Shown here one piece after another: positions 10,844-19,263 of a stretch of 64,000 bases of DNA. The stretch spans positions 558,001-622,000 of the forward strand of contig NVSG01000001.1 in NCBI GenBank assembly GCA_002401155.1, in the 5' to 3' direction. Under the pieces are notes generated by a model. That model did not search any database and had not been told where the DNA came from. It saw only the letters and a list, made by a program, of their open reading frames with translations. The DNA comes from Hyphomicrobiales bacterium (GTDB taxonomy: Bacteria > Pseudomonadota > Alphaproteobacteria > Rhizobiales > Rhizobiaceae). The position numbers and the translations under genes were made by a program. Position 1 is the first letter of the stretch; each line of letters starts with the position of its first letter.

Positions 10844-12565
10844 TCAATTGCGTACATACAAGGGCTGACCGGCATTTCCGAATTCTGGCAGAATCCCCAA
10901 AACCGGTGCCGCACGACGAATGATATTGCGAACAATCGGGGCTGCATTAAGGCCAGCCGTGGCACTCTTTTTGCCAGCTTCTGGCTTTGGTTCATCGATG
11001 ATCGAAAGAACCACATATTGCGGATTATCAATCGGAAAAACAGCAAGAAAGGAATTAAATCTAACCTTGGAAGAATAACGGCCATCCACTACCTTCTCGG
11101 CAGTGCCCGTTTTGCCGCCAACACGAAAACCCGGAACCTCGGCGCGGCGCCCGGAACCCTTTTCCACATTGAGGCGCATCAAATAACGCATCGCTTCACT
11201 TGTTTCCTCACGCACAACCCGTTTTCCAAGCTTCTCAGCCTGTTTATGCGACCTGGGAAAGAGCGTTGGCGGAATGAGCGTTCCACCATTCATAAGAGCA
11301 GCGGCTGCAACCGCTGTTTGCAACGGCGTAGTTTGCACACCATGACCATAGGAGATCGTAACAGAATTGATTTTTTTCCACTTTTTCGGCTCTTTGGGAC
11401 GTGCCACCTCAGGCAATTCAAAATCCATTTTATCCAACAAACCAATGCGGTGGAGGAATTCTCTATGCCCTTTAATACCAACCACATCGGCCATTTTTGC
11501 CGTGCCGATATTGGATGAATAAATAAACACTTCGGGCACACTCAATATACGCTTCTTGCCGTGAAAATCATTGATGGTAAATCCGGCAATGCGCAAAGGT
11601 TTTCTAGCATCAAACTTGCTTTTAAGATTTACCAGACCACTATCCAGCGCCATCGCAGTGGTGAAGGTCTTAAAGACCGAACCCATCTCATAGGTGCCAG
11701 CCGTCATGCGATTAAGGCGATCTTTTTGTTGCGCATCGGCTGGAGAATTGGAATTAAAATCAGGCAAGGACGCCATACCAACAATTTCGCCCGTGTGAAT
11801 ATTCAGCACCACGGCACCAGCGCCAATAGCATCATAGCGATCCATGGCCTTGGCCAGTTCGTCGCGAATGAAATGCTGCACTCTGGTATCAATCGAAAGC
11901 TTCACCGGCTTCATATCCGTGCCCTGAGCAAAGCCCGCATCGCGCAAATCATTCAGCCCTAGTCCATCGATATATTTTTCCAAACCGGCAATGCCCACAT
12001 TGTCGATATCCACATAACCAACCAGATGCGAAAGGGTCTCCCCCTTGGGATAAAATCGTTTGGTCTCGCTTCTAAAACCAATACCGGGAATACCCAGTGC
12101 CAAAATTTCACTCTGGATTCTCGGTGTCAATTCCCGCTTCAACCAAACAAAGCCTGCCTTGCTGGCCAGTTTACGATGGATTGAACGCACATCCAGCTCC
12201 GGCAGCACGGTGGTCAATAATTCGACCGCTTCATCCACATCCACGACGCGGCGCGGCTCGGCAAAGAGTGAAGACGTAATAATATCGGTCGCCAGCAAAT
12301 TTCCGTTGCGGTCAACAATATCAGGCCTTGTGGCCGAAGTTGCGAGACTTGAATAGCGGCTGCTCGACGGTCCATCCACCTCGATAGCACCCAAATAAGC
12401 CAACCGCCCAATAATGATCGCATAAACCGAGCCAACAATAAGCATCGCCAGAAAAACCCGCGAACGCGCCTGTTCCCCGGCAGCTTTCGACGCTCCTTGT
12501 AACGAAATTTGCGAAGCTATGCCGCCTGTTTGCACAATCTCTGAACCCATCGCACCTTCACTCAT
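10844..12565 (-). CDS. ftsI: Peptidoglycan D,D-transpeptidase FtsI (PBP3)
   Basis: Septum-specific class B penicillin-binding protein, partner of FtsW. It has 573 residues from the ATG at 12563-12565. One N-terminal membrane anchor is at about 38-57; the PBP dimerisation domain follows; the transpeptidase domain carries the nucleophile motif SVFK (Ser about 296), SSN at about 350-352 and KTGT at about 485-488. The ATG overlaps the ftsL stop by one base (TGATG). A TTG codon immediately before it is the only alternative start. Confidence 0.96.
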   Translation of the reverse strand: MSEGAMGSEIVQTGGIASQISLQGASKAAGEQARSRVFLAMLIVGSVYAIIIGRLAYLGAIEVDGPSSSRYSSLATSATRPDIVDRNGNLLATDIITSSLFAEPRRVVDVDEAVELLTTVLPELDVRSIHRKLASKAGFVWLKRELTPRIQSEILALGIPGIGFRSETKRFYPKGETLSHLVGYVDIDNVGIAGLEKYIDGLGLNDLRDAGFAQGTDMKPVKLSIDTRVQHFIRDELAKAMDRYDAIGAGAVVLNIHTGEIVGMASLPDFNSNSPADAQQKDRLNRMTAGTYEMGSVFKTFTTAMALDSGLVNLKSKFDARKPLRIAGFTINDFHGKKRILSVPEVFIYSSNIGTAKMADVVGIKGHREFLHRIGLLDKMDFELPEVARPKEPKKWKKINSVTISYGHGVQTTPLQTAVAAAALMNGGTLIPPTLFPRSHKQAEKLGKRVVREETSEAMRYLMRLNVEKGSGRRAEVPGFRVGGKTGTAEKVVDGRYSSKVRFNSFLAVFPIDNPQYVVLSIIDEPKPEAGKKSATAGLNAAPIVRNIIRRAAPVLGILPEFGNAGQPLYVRN

Positions 12566-12966
12566 CAATTGATCTTTCTGGATTTCAATCCACCAGCCAG
12601 CGGAACAGAACCGGTTTTCACGGTCCGGTCAGCTTCCGCAAACCCATCCAGCATCGGAGATTTTCGCTCAATGCGCTCGGAGCGCAACGGTGGCAATTGA
12701 TCAACAGTTGAAATTTGCCCCGGATCAAGCGGCACCAAATTCAATTCATCGCGGTATTTATCCACCAGCCTTTGCAGGCGTGCAGGAGAATTATAAAGAG
12801 CCCAGTCGGCCTTCAACAACTTGATTTCCGCACGCTCGGCAATGATTTTCTTTTCAAGTTCCTCAACCCGCTCAAGCGCAATGTGAGCGTCATATTTGAC
12901 TTTATAGGTCCATGATGCGCTGCCAATCAGCCCACATATCAGGATCACATCAATCGCCCTAAGCAT
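12565..12966 (-). CDS. ftsL: Cell division protein FtsL
   Basis: Small bitopic divisome protein that links the FtsQ/FtsB complex to FtsWI. From the ATG at 12964-12966 it has 133 residues: a short N-terminus, one membrane helix at about 4-20, then a periplasmic coiled-coil-like stretch ([20 protein letters not shown]). The conserved alphaproteobacterial segment around LQRLVDKY and the basic tail fit FtsL. The ATG overlaps the end of rsmH by 8 bp; the longer open frame upstream is antisense-like rsmH sequence and was rejected. The family diverges quickly, so the call leans on position as well as features. Confidence 0.88.
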   Translation of the reverse strand: MLRAIDVILICGLIGSASWTYKVKYDAHIALERVEELEKKIIAERAEIKLLKADWALYNSPARLQRLVDKYRDELNLVPLDPGQISTVDQLPPLRSERIERKSPMLDGFAEADRTVKTGSVPLAGGLKSRKIN

Positions 12967-14026
12967 GAGAGATCCCTCTATTTGCGAGCATCGCAAGCTC
13001 ACCCTCCAAATCCACCAGATTAGGAAGCCCGAACAATTCCATATTCTCTTTGCGAGCAGGCTCGCTACTACGCACACCAAAGCGCAACTTAGCTGATCTC
13101 GACCGCGGATTTTGCGCTGCCTCATCAGCAGAAGCCTTCAACGCACTGCGCTTAATCAAATCAAACGTGGAAGGCCGCGTTTCAGTTTCCGGCATATAAC
13201 GCGAACCTGACGGACTGAAAGAACGATCCGCAAAGAACCGCTTCACAATACGGTCTTCAAGCGAATGAAACGTCACCACCACAAGCCGACCATCAGCCTT
13301 CAAAATCCGCTCCGCCGCAAACAAAGCGCTCGCAAGCTCTTCCAGTTCACGGTTCACAAATATCCGCAAAGCCTGAAAAGTCCGGGTTGCCGGATGAATT
13401 TTATCAGTATGGCGCCGAACCACGGCCTTTTCAATAACCCGCGCCAATTGACGAGTAGTTGTAAACGGCTCAATCTCACGCGCCTCAGCAATTGCCTTGG
13501 CAACACGGCTGGCCTTCTTTTCCTCGCCCAAAATACCAATGATGCGGGTCAAATCCGTGCGCGGCACATAATTGACCACATCAGCAGCACTGACCCCGCT
13601 TTGCGCCATGCGCATATCCAGCGGGCCATCTTTTTGAAAGGAAAAACCGCGCTCAGCCTGATCGATCTGCATCGAAGAAACACCAATATCAAGCACCACC
13701 CCATCAACCTGATCATATCCAGCAGCAATTGAAATTTCGTCCAAGTTCGAAAACCGACCTTGCACAAGAACAAGTCGCCCGGACATTTCATCAACAAGAC
13801 CTTGTCCATCGGCAATAGCATTGGGATCGCGGTCAATTCCAATAACGTTTGCGCCCGAATTCAATATCGCACTGGTATAACCACCAGCACCGAACGTGCC
13901 ATCAATAATGATTTTATCTTTTTCGAGCGCGAGAGACGAAAGCACCTCGGGAAGCATAACAGGAACATGACCAGTAGGTCCGCTAGCGATGCCCGCCCCG
14001 TGTTTATGGACATCATTACCGCTCAT
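12959..14026 (-). CDS. rsmH: 16S rRNA (cytosine-1402-N4)-methyltransferase RsmH (MraW)
   Basis: Methylates N4 of C1402 of 16S rRNA in the decoding site. It has 355 residues. [13 protein letters not shown] begins the conserved core; the SAM loop is [10 protein letters not shown] at about 42-51; [15 protein letters not shown] and the [14 protein letters not shown] motif are diagnostic. It overlaps mraZ by 4 bp (ATGA) and ftsL by 8 bp, so translational coupling through the head of the dcw operon is likely. Confidence 0.97.
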   Translation of the reverse strand: MSGNDVHKHGAGIASGPTGHVPVMLPEVLSSLALEKDKIIIDGTFGAGGYTSAILNSGANVIGIDRDPNAIADGQGLVDEMSGRLVLVQGRFSNLDEISIAAGYDQVDGVVLDIGVSSMQIDQAERGFSFQKDGPLDMRMAQSGVSAADVVNYVPRTDLTRIIGILGEEKKASRVAKAIAEAREIEPFTTTRQLARVIEKAVVRRHTDKIHPATRTFQALRIFVNRELEELASALFAAERILKADGRLVVVTFHSLEDRIVKRFFADRSFSPSGSRYMPETETRPSTFDLIKRSALKASADEAAQNPRSRSAKLRFGVRSSEPARKENMELFGLPNLVDLEGELAMLANRGISHA

Positions 14027-14490
14027 GTTCCTGTATCCTTGCCTTGGCCGTTTCCAGCAGACAAAGCCCTACGCATTTCTGCAACTTTGGCACGCGCCTC
14101 TTCCCGATAAGCCTGAAAACGTTCCGGCTCCCATATCTGAAAAAAATGACCACGCCCTACAAACGCAACTTGATTGGTAATACCCGTATGCTCGCGAATG
14201 GCGTCCGATAGAATCACACGCCCTTCCCCATCAATATTCATGATATTCATGTCGCCGTGAACCAGCAGGGAAAAATATTCGTATTCGGGAGAAAATGAAT
14301 CCATCGCTGCAAGTCGCTTTTCATTGACCTCAAGCAACTCCGGGCCACCAGCCTCAACAGCTGGCTGATCAACAGACAACGTGGCGTAGAGCGTCGAACC
14401 CCCCTTTAAGGCAGGACGAAAAACGGCAGGAATCGAAACCCGCCCCTTCTTATCAACCTTATTGATCGCACTCGACAGGAACCGTTCCAT
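14023..14490 (-). CDS. mraZ: Transcriptional regulator MraZ
   Basis: DNA-binding protein of the AbrB/SpoVT fold that controls the dcw operon. From the ATG at 14488-14490 (GGGGCGAC directly before it) it has 155 residues. Two copies of the MraZ repeat are visible: [13 protein letters not shown] at about 12-24 and [15 protein letters not shown] in the second half, each with the conserved GR pair. It is the promoter-proximal gene of the cluster. TGGGN motifs spaced ten bases apart upstream (14631-14716) are candidate binding sites, implying autoregulation as known for E. coli MraZ. Confidence 0.95.
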   Translation of the reverse strand: MERFLSSAINKVDKKGRVSIPAVFRPALKGGSTLYATLSVDQPAVEAGGPELLEVNEKRLAAMDSFSPEYEYFSLLVHGDMNIMNIDGEGRVILSDAIREHTGITNQVAFVGRGHFFQIWEPERFQAYREEARAKVAEMRRALSAGNGQGKDTGT

Positions 14491-14817
14491 GTCGCCCCTT
14501 TTCAAACTTAACCACCACACAAAACCGGAAATTCGCGAAAATCTCCGACTCAAGCCACCCGATTCATTCAACTTACCCAATCAAGCAAAGAACCAAAGTG
14601 TCGAAGTTTTACGGCATTAAATACTATATTTGGGGTAACATGGGATAGCTTGGGCGTCAATGGAAAATCAAGGGATTTTCATACCAAATACGGGCTAAAA
14701 CTGGGCCAAAGTGGGAGTTACAAGTCATGAAAACAACAAAACTGTTCTTCGTTTGAAGACGTTTCGAACACCCGCAACATCTCATAGAACTCTTACCGAA
14801 TTCGTAAGTTGGCACCA
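14491..14817 (-). promoter_or_regulatory. dcw operon leader and promoter region
   Basis: No gene is visible between mraZ and the YHS gene (14491-14902). The part nearest mraZ holds the TGGGN repeats described separately. A TTGACG hexamer on the minus strand (about 14660-14665) and a TATAGT (about 14624-14629) are possible promoter parts, but their spacing to each other is poor, so no promoter is firmly called. Confidence 0.45.
14631..14716 (+). promoter_or_regulatory. Candidate MraZ operator: phased TGGGN repeats
   Basis: TGGGG at 14631, TGGGA at 14641 and TGGGC at 14651 are followed by degenerate copies at 14661 (TGGAA), 14671 (AGGGA) and 14691 (CGGGC), all exactly ten bases apart or a multiple of it. 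A second pair, TGGGC at 14702 and TGGGA at 14712, is also ten apart. Direct TGGGN repeats with five-base spacers are the established MraZ target in E. coli. Here they read on the strand opposite to mraZ. Assignment to MraZ is inference from motif, spacing and location. Confidence 0.65.
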
Positions 14818-14834
14818 TGAGTCAAATTGACTCA
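14818..14834. promoter_or_regulatory. 17-bp palindrome, possible operator
   Basis: TGAGTCAA-A-TTGACTCA is perfectly symmetric over 8+8 bases around one central base. It lies between the YHS-gene terminator and the mraZ regulatory region. It looks like a dimeric regulator site, but no regulator can be named. Confidence 0.4.
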
Positions 14835-14846
14835 CGGCAGAACGCA

Positions 14847-14875
14847 AAAAAGGCACCGGATTAAGATGCCTTTTT
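14847..14875 (-). terminator. Rho-independent terminator of the YHS-domain gene
   Basis: A 9-bp stem (AAAAAGGCA paired with TGCCTTTTT) with an 11-base loop lies 28 bp past the stop of the minus-strand YHS gene and ends in a T-run on that strand. The A/T-rich stem base means it could also stop plus-strand transcripts. Confidence 0.8.
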
Positions 14876-14902
14876 CAAAGATTGTTTTAGGTTTTGGAAC
14901 AA

Positions 14903-15352
14903 TTATTGACCGGATAACCCCGGCCAGTTTTTATTCGCCTTGGAGATATTTCCCGGAACATCTTCACGCCACACCATTTGAACATTGCCGCTGTAATTCA
15001 AATAGAGCTTGCCCTTCACAACAGTAAATTTATCAGGCTCCACCGACGAGGTAGCACCTCTGGAGACAGCAAATGCGCAAAAGCCGCCATAAGCAGGCAA
15101 ATATTTTGCCGGGCTGGCCTCAAACATTTTTTGGTTTTCCTTCGAGGAGAAATAGTATTTCGCCCCCTCATGCATCACCGACATTTTTGCCGAGCCCATA
15201 ACCGCAGCATTCTGGGTGAAATAGGCAACCGGATCATGCCCCTCTATAGCCAAACCGTCAGCATCAAGGTTGAGCGAACCAGCTAGTAAATTACCAACCG
15301 ACAACAAACCAACGGCAAAAGCCAACAAAGTCATTCGAGCAAATTTCAACAT
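14903..15352 (-). CDS. Exported YHS-domain protein
   Basis: Predicted secreted protein of 149 residues from the ATG at 15350-15352. Residues 1-25 form a signal peptide (basic MLKFAR, then a hydrophobic run ending before AGSL). The YHS domain follows: EGHDPVAYFTQ, the KYYFSSKENQKMFEASPAKYLPAYGGFCAFAV segment and a conserved GNV..W end. YHS domains are small metal-binding or sensing modules; the exact role of this widespread periplasmic family is unknown. An in-frame opening further upstream (to 15454) was rejected because the signal peptide and the GGAAG-like site favour the inner ATG. Monocistronic, with its own terminator. Confidence 0.8.
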   Translation of the reverse strand: MLKFARMTLLAFAVGLLSVGNLLAGSLNLDADGLAIEGHDPVAYFTQNAAVMGSAKMSVMHEGAKYYFSSKENQKMFEASPAKYLPAYGGFCAFAVSRGATSSVEPDKFTVVKGKLYLNYSGNVQMVWREDVPGNISKANKNWPGLSGQ

Positions 15353-15529
15353 CTTAAGGACTTCCAAAGCAGATAAGAGCCTCAACATACTCACCGAAGC
15401 CATAACACGCACCACAATTTCCCGTGACCCAGCCAGCCACGAACTATCGTTCAAGGCGGCAAAGAGCCGCCCGGCGCTAATGCGCCGCGCCTCGCAGGCC
15501 CAAGCAAAGCTTGGTGCCGTGAGAGAGAA

Positions 15530-15957
15530 GATGCCAGCCGGCCTGTAAGCCGGGTTCTGTACGGCCTGAACCGGGCAAGCCCAATTCAGACGCGGTGATT
15601 ATTCATCTGGGATGACTGTTACCAGTCACCTCACGCTACCTACCCGGATAGCTGGTCTGGAAACCAACAAGGACATTGCTGCCCTACGCTATCCCTATTC
15701 GGTATTGCTCCCGATGGGGTTTACCTTGCCACGGCCATTGCTGGCGCGTGCGGTGGGCTCTTACCCCACCATTTCACCCTTACCATTTGAACGGGTTACC
15801 GTTCCCATGGCGGTATATTTTCTGCGGCACTTTCCCTTGAGTTGGCGAATGCCTCCCCAGCCGGGCGTTACCCGGCATCGTGTTTCCATGGAGCCCGGAC
15901 TTTCCTCCATTGCTTTCTTTCGAAAATCGCAACAGCAATCACCCGGCCAGCTGGCCA
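15530..15957 (-). ncRNA. rnpB: RNase P RNA (bacterial type A)
   Basis: The minus strand carries the universally conserved GAGGAAAGTCCGGGCTCC block (15891-15908), which is CR I near the 5' end, and the 3' ACAGAACCCGGCTTACAGGCC end typical of alphaproteobacterial RNase P RNA (15540-15560). The ends can pair as helix P1: GCCAGC near the 5' end with GCTGGC near the 3' end. It is the catalytic subunit that matures tRNA 5' ends. The ends are placed from P1 and are good to a few bases. A GGCGGC/GCCGCC hairpin at 15455-15471 lies beyond the 3' end but has no clear T-run. Confidence 0.95.
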
Positions 15958-16065
15958 AAATCTAATAGGGTTTAGATTGCGCCGGGTCAATGCTATACTT
16001 AACCCGAAATTAACGGCCCCCTCCTACAAATACGGCCAACAATTGAACCAGATGCGAGGCCCCAA

Positions 16066-16887
16066 ATGCCTACACGCCGACATTTCATTCAATCTTCCGC
16101 CCTATTTGCAGGATCAACCCTTCTCCCGTTTAGTACAGCCGACGATGCATTCGCTGCCAAACACAGTGCAAGCTATGGCGCAAACAAACTGGATATCTTC
16201 CCGACCAATCGGGCCTCAGCACCAATATTAGTCTATGTCCACGGCGGCGCATGGCTGGCCGGCAGCAAAGGTTCCGTGGGAGCAAAGGCTGCATATTTTA
16301 CCCGACTTGGCTATGTTTTCATCTCGGTCGGCTACACGCTTTACCCCCGCGCCAACGCGCAAACACAATCGCTACAAATTGGGCAAGCTGTAAATTGGGT
16401 ACGTAAAAATGCATCCCGTTTGGGCGGAGACCCAGATAAAATTGCCTTAATGGGCCATTCCGCTGGGTGCCATCTGGCTGCATTAGCAGCCCTCACTGGT
16501 TCAACCGGTCCGATCAACGCACTGATTTGCAATGATACAAGAGCTTATGATCTGTCGTATCTGGCACGATTGAACAAAGGCCACCTGCCCCTGCTATACG
16601 CAAAACCGTTTTCAAAGCGCAAATTTTGGTCCAGCTGGTCGCCCATTTCCTATGCCGGATTGAAAGAGCATCCACCCATTTTGGTGGCATGGTCAGGCGG
16701 TAAAAATCGCGACAAGATATCAATAAACTTTGCCAATGCCCTCAGGCGAGAAGGCAGCAATGTCACCCATTTCGATGGCTCAGGAAGATACAGTCACATC
16801 AGCATCAATTCCAAAATGGGCAAAGAAAAAAACCGCGACAGTGTGACTGCAGCGGTTTCTGGTTTTCTAAAAAGCCATATTGGGTAG
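16066..16887 (+). CDS. Exported alpha/beta hydrolase (esterase/lipase, HSL/BD-FAE-like)
   Basis: A 273-residue serine hydrolase. The N-terminus MPTRRHFIQSSALFAGS resembles a twin-arginine (Tat) leader, with cleavage probably after residues 28-31. The oxyanion motif HGGAW is at 59-63 and the nucleophile elbow GHSAG at 130-134 (Ser132). The late His in SGRYSHIS is a candidate for the third triad member. This HGG/GHSAG arrangement is found in carboxylesterases and kynurenine-formamidase-like enzymes; the substrate cannot be read. It is alone on the plus strand between rnpB and a minus-strand gene. Confidence 0.82.
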   Translation: MPTRRHFIQSSALFAGSTLLPFSTADDAFAAKHSASYGANKLDIFPTNRASAPILVYVHGGAWLAGSKGSVGAKAAYFTRLGYVFISVGYTLYPRANAQTQSLQIGQAVNWVRKNASRLGGDPDKIALMGHSAGCHLAALAALTGSTGPINALICNDTRAYDLSYLARLNKGHLPLLYAKPFSKRKFWSSWSPISYAGLKEHPPILVAWSGGKNRDKISINFANALRREGSNVTHFDGSGRYSHISINSKMGKEKNRDSVTAAVSGFLKSHIG

Positions 16888-16908
16888 CTCAAAGCCACCC
16901 AACACCAA

Positions 16909-17511
16909 TCAAGCTCTCAAGATGCTTTTGATTTTGCCGCAATAGCGGGCGCTTACTTTATTCATCCGTTTGGCACCGTGACCTGCATTGTAACGCAGGA
17001 TCGTACCGCACATATTTCCTTTTGCGAGCTTGCGCGCTTTGCCAAGATATTTCATGCCCCATTTCAGGTTCACAGAAGGATTATAAAGATTTTTGGCGCT
17101 GCCACGATAGCCCATTAAACGGGCGGTCTGCAGCCTGACTTGCATCAGACCGATCTCGCCCACACTTCCCCTCGCATTCACCCGGTAATTGCTTTCCACT
17201 TTGATAATCGCATGAGCCAATGCCACAGGCACGCCTTCAGCTCTTGCGTATCTGGCGATCTGCCCATGAAGCCTGCCGCGACTTGCAACAGCTGCACTTT
17301 TCTTGCCGCTTTTCACAGTGCTTCCATGACGCCGTTTGCTACTGCGTTTCACAGATTTTTTTGAAGATTTATTTTTTGCCACATATTTGCTTAGTGACGC
17401 AGAGCTCAGCCAATCCAGTCCGCGATGGGACGATGACCCTGTCTGAAGATTACAACCCGTTAGTCCAAATGATACAATTAGGACCAACGCAAAAACTTTA
17501 ACTACACTCAT
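16909..17511 (-). CDS. Lytic transglycosylase lipoprotein (SLT domain)
   Basis: Predicted cell-wall lytic enzyme of 200 residues, starting at the ATG at 17509-17511 with AGGGGTG 8 bases upstream. A lipoprotein signal peptide ends in LTGC (Cys about 20), so it should be anchored in a membrane facing the periplasm. A lysine/serine/arginine-rich linker follows. The SLT fold covers about 80-200: HAIIKVESNYR with the catalytic Glu, GEIGLMQVRLQTAR, NLYNPSVNLKWGMKYL and RYNAGHG. The C-terminus carries cysteines seen in rhizobial homologues. A pair of TTAAC elements lies about 120 bp upstream. Confidence 0.87.
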   Translation of the reverse strand: MSVVKVFALVLIVSFGLTGCNLQTGSSSHRGLDWLSSASLSKYVAKNKSSKKSVKRSSKRRHGSTVKSGKKSAAVASRGRLHGQIARYARAEGVPVALAHAIIKVESNYRVNARGSVGEIGLMQVRLQTARLMGYRGSAKNLYNPSVNLKWGMKYLGKARKLAKGNMCGTILRYNAGHGAKRMNKVSARYCGKIKSILRA

Positions 17512-17627
17512 TACTGCTACACCCCTGACCAATATCATATCGGTCGCACAAAGAAAATTTACTGGGGATAAGTAACCAGTCTGATTGACAATCTAAATAC
17601 AACAAATATTTCAAATTGTTACGAAAC

Positions 17628-17647
17628 GTTAACCATAATTGTTAACC
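17628..17647. promoter_or_regulatory. Paired TTAAC motifs, possible CtrA-like site
   Basis: GTTAACC, a short AT-rich spacer, then GTTAACC lie upstream of the lytic transglycosylase gene. CtrA, the alphaproteobacterial cell-cycle regulator, binds TTAA-N7-TTAAC; here the spacer between TTAA units is nine bases, so the match is imperfect. Confidence 0.25.
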
Positions 17648-18397
17648 AGTTAGCGCAGCCGACAACTTGTGCAGCGTGGTGATGGTTGAAACATCAGCAA
17701 CCCCATCCACCTTGATGGCTCGAAAATGGCGCTGAAATGCAGCGACAACATCGCGGGTCTTTTCGTCGTAAACGCCCGCTATCTCGATGCCGTAGCCATA
17801 GAGTGCCAGCATCGATTGCAGGGCTTCAATCGGCGCACCATCGTCACCCAATTGGAAAAACCGACCACCACCAACCGGCTCCGGCTCAATGTAGTGCCCA
17901 ATTCCAACCTCATGAAGCCGCGCCCAAGGAAATAGTTCCCCAGGGTCTGTTTTACGTCCCGGCGCGATATCAGAATGAGCCAGAACACTTTCCGGGCGAA
18001 TCTTATTGCGCTCAATAATATCAAGAGACAGCGCCATCACCGCTGAAATTTGCGCATCGGGAAATTCGCAAAGCCCGAATTCATGGCCCAAATTAACGAT
18101 TTCAATACCGATAGAACAGGAATTTATATCGCGCTCCCCACGCCAAAACGATTCGCCTGCATGCCATGCACGCTGCTTTTCCGGCACCATTTGGACGATT
18201 TCACCATCTTCAAACACCAAATAATGACAAGAAACGCCACTCTCTTCACGGCAAAGCCAGTCCAGCGCCGCCTCGCCGCTTTCCATTCCGGTGTAATGCA
18301 TGATCAGCATATCAATCGCTTTGCCATCAGCACGAGACCCAAAATTGATGGCCGGGCGGATATCACACGAACAGCACGTATCCGCTGAAAAGCTCAA
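17642..18397 (-). CDS. N-acetylmuramoyl-L-alanine amidase with peptidoglycan-binding domain
   Basis: Zinc amidase (Amidase_2 family) of about 251 residues. The catalytic domain contains LIMHYTG (first zinc His), IGIEIVNLGHE, and AHSDIAPGRKTDPG (second His and the Lys/Asp region). A C-terminal PG_binding_1 domain begins near FFQLGDDG and carries DGVADVSTIT. This architecture matches AmiD/AmpD-type enzymes. No signal peptide is visible, so it may act on recycled muropeptides in the cytoplasm. The start is taken as TTG at 18397, giving a TTGA overlap with the djlA-like stop and a GGAG site; the alternative GTG at 18427 would overlap by 34 bp. Confidence 0.85.
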   Translation of the reverse strand: MSFSADTCCSCDIRPAINFGSRADGKAIDMLIMHYTGMESGEAALDWLCREESGVSCHYLVFEDGEIVQMVPEKQRAWHAGESFWRGERDINSCSIGIEIVNLGHEFGLCEFPDAQISAVMALSLDIIERNKIRPESVLAHSDIAPGRKTDPGELFPWARLHEVGIGHYIEPEPVGGGRFFQLGDDGAPIEALQSMLALYGYGIEIAGVYDEKTRDVVAAFQRHFRAIKVDGVADVSTITTLHKLSAALTG

Positions 18398-19092
18398 ATG
18401 CCCCGCTCCCGTTTGATCACATCCCACGCCCGATTGATCCCTGCGAGCCGATCATTGGCAATGGCCAGAAATTCCTTCGGCACCCCCTGCGCCATCAATT
18501 TGTCGGGATGGTTTTCAATCACCAATTTGCGATAGTGCCGCTTGAGCTGATCTTTATCCCATTCTTTCATGGCGCCTAATTGCAGATAAGGATCACCCTC
18601 CTCCGGCTCCAGATGACGCGACTTGATGCCTTCGTACTCTCGGTCGGGAAGATCAAATATCCCCGCCACATCATCAAGAAACAGCATCTCGTTATTATGA
18701 ATAAGACCGTCGGCCTTGGCGATATGAAACAGCCCATCCATGACATTGACCAAAATCGCATCATCATCAGGAAAAAGCTTCTTCACCCGATCCGCATAAG
18801 AGTGATATCCGGCAACATCCTGCTTGGCCAAATTATAGAGGCGCGCAACGTTTTTGGCCTCTTCATCGGGAATCGCAAACAACTCTTGAAATGCCTCCAC
18901 CTCGTCCTGCGTAACCACACCATCGGCTTTTGCCATTTTGGCCGAAAGCGCAATCATCGCTATGGAAAAACCCACCTGACGTCTCGTTTCAGGATCACCG
19001 GCAAACACAGTGCGCACCCGATCAACCACCGAGGAAAAAGCTTCCGTGGTCACCTGAGATAAAAACTCTCCAATGCGAACCCAAATTGACAT
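18394..19092 (-). CDS. TerB-DnaJ fusion protein (DjlA-like)
   Basis: A 232-residue protein with an alpha-helical TerB-like domain (about 35-150; acidic KADGVVTQDEVEAF and KADGLIHNNE repeats) and a C-terminal J domain (about 165-228) with the HPDK motif that stimulates Hsp70 ATPase. E. coli DjlA has the same order of TerB and J domains but also an N-terminal membrane segment, which is not evident here. It is probably co-translated with the amidase downstream (TTGA overlap), a neighbour pair common in Rhizobiales; the functional link is unknown. Confidence 0.85.
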   Translation of the reverse strand: MSIWVRIGEFLSQVTTEAFSSVVDRVRTVFAGDPETRRQVGFSIAMIALSAKMAKADGVVTQDEVEAFQELFAIPDEEAKNVARLYNLAKQDVAGYHSYADRVKKLFPDDDAILVNVMDGLFHIAKADGLIHNNEMLFLDDVAGIFDLPDREYEGIKSRHLEPEEGDPYLQLGAMKEWDKDQLKRHYRKLVIENHPDKLMAQGVPKEFLAIANDRLAGINRAWDVIKRERGI

Positions 19093-19205
19093 GGCTTTCC
19101 TTTATGCGAATCCCTGCCCGGTGAGAAGGCTCTTTTACTGCCTAAGCACAAAATCCGACAATACCAACCCAATATGAAACAAATAATGTCAAATTCCCAA
19201 CAAGC

Positions 19206-19235
19206 AAAAGGCCCGATCAATTGACCGGGCCTTTT
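19206..19235 (-). terminator. Rho-independent terminator of the porin gene
   Basis: A perfect 10-bp stem (AAAAGGCCCG with CGGGCCTTTT) and a 10-base loop lie 29 bp after the porin stop. With A-runs on one side and T-runs on the other it can work in both directions. Confidence 0.88.
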
Positions 19236-19263
19236 AATAATAATAAATCTGAAAATTCAGCGA

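Noticed and set aside
15612-15965. Protein frames across the RNase P RNA region on both strands
   Set aside because: The conserved rnpB blocks explain the sequence; the frames have no family features.
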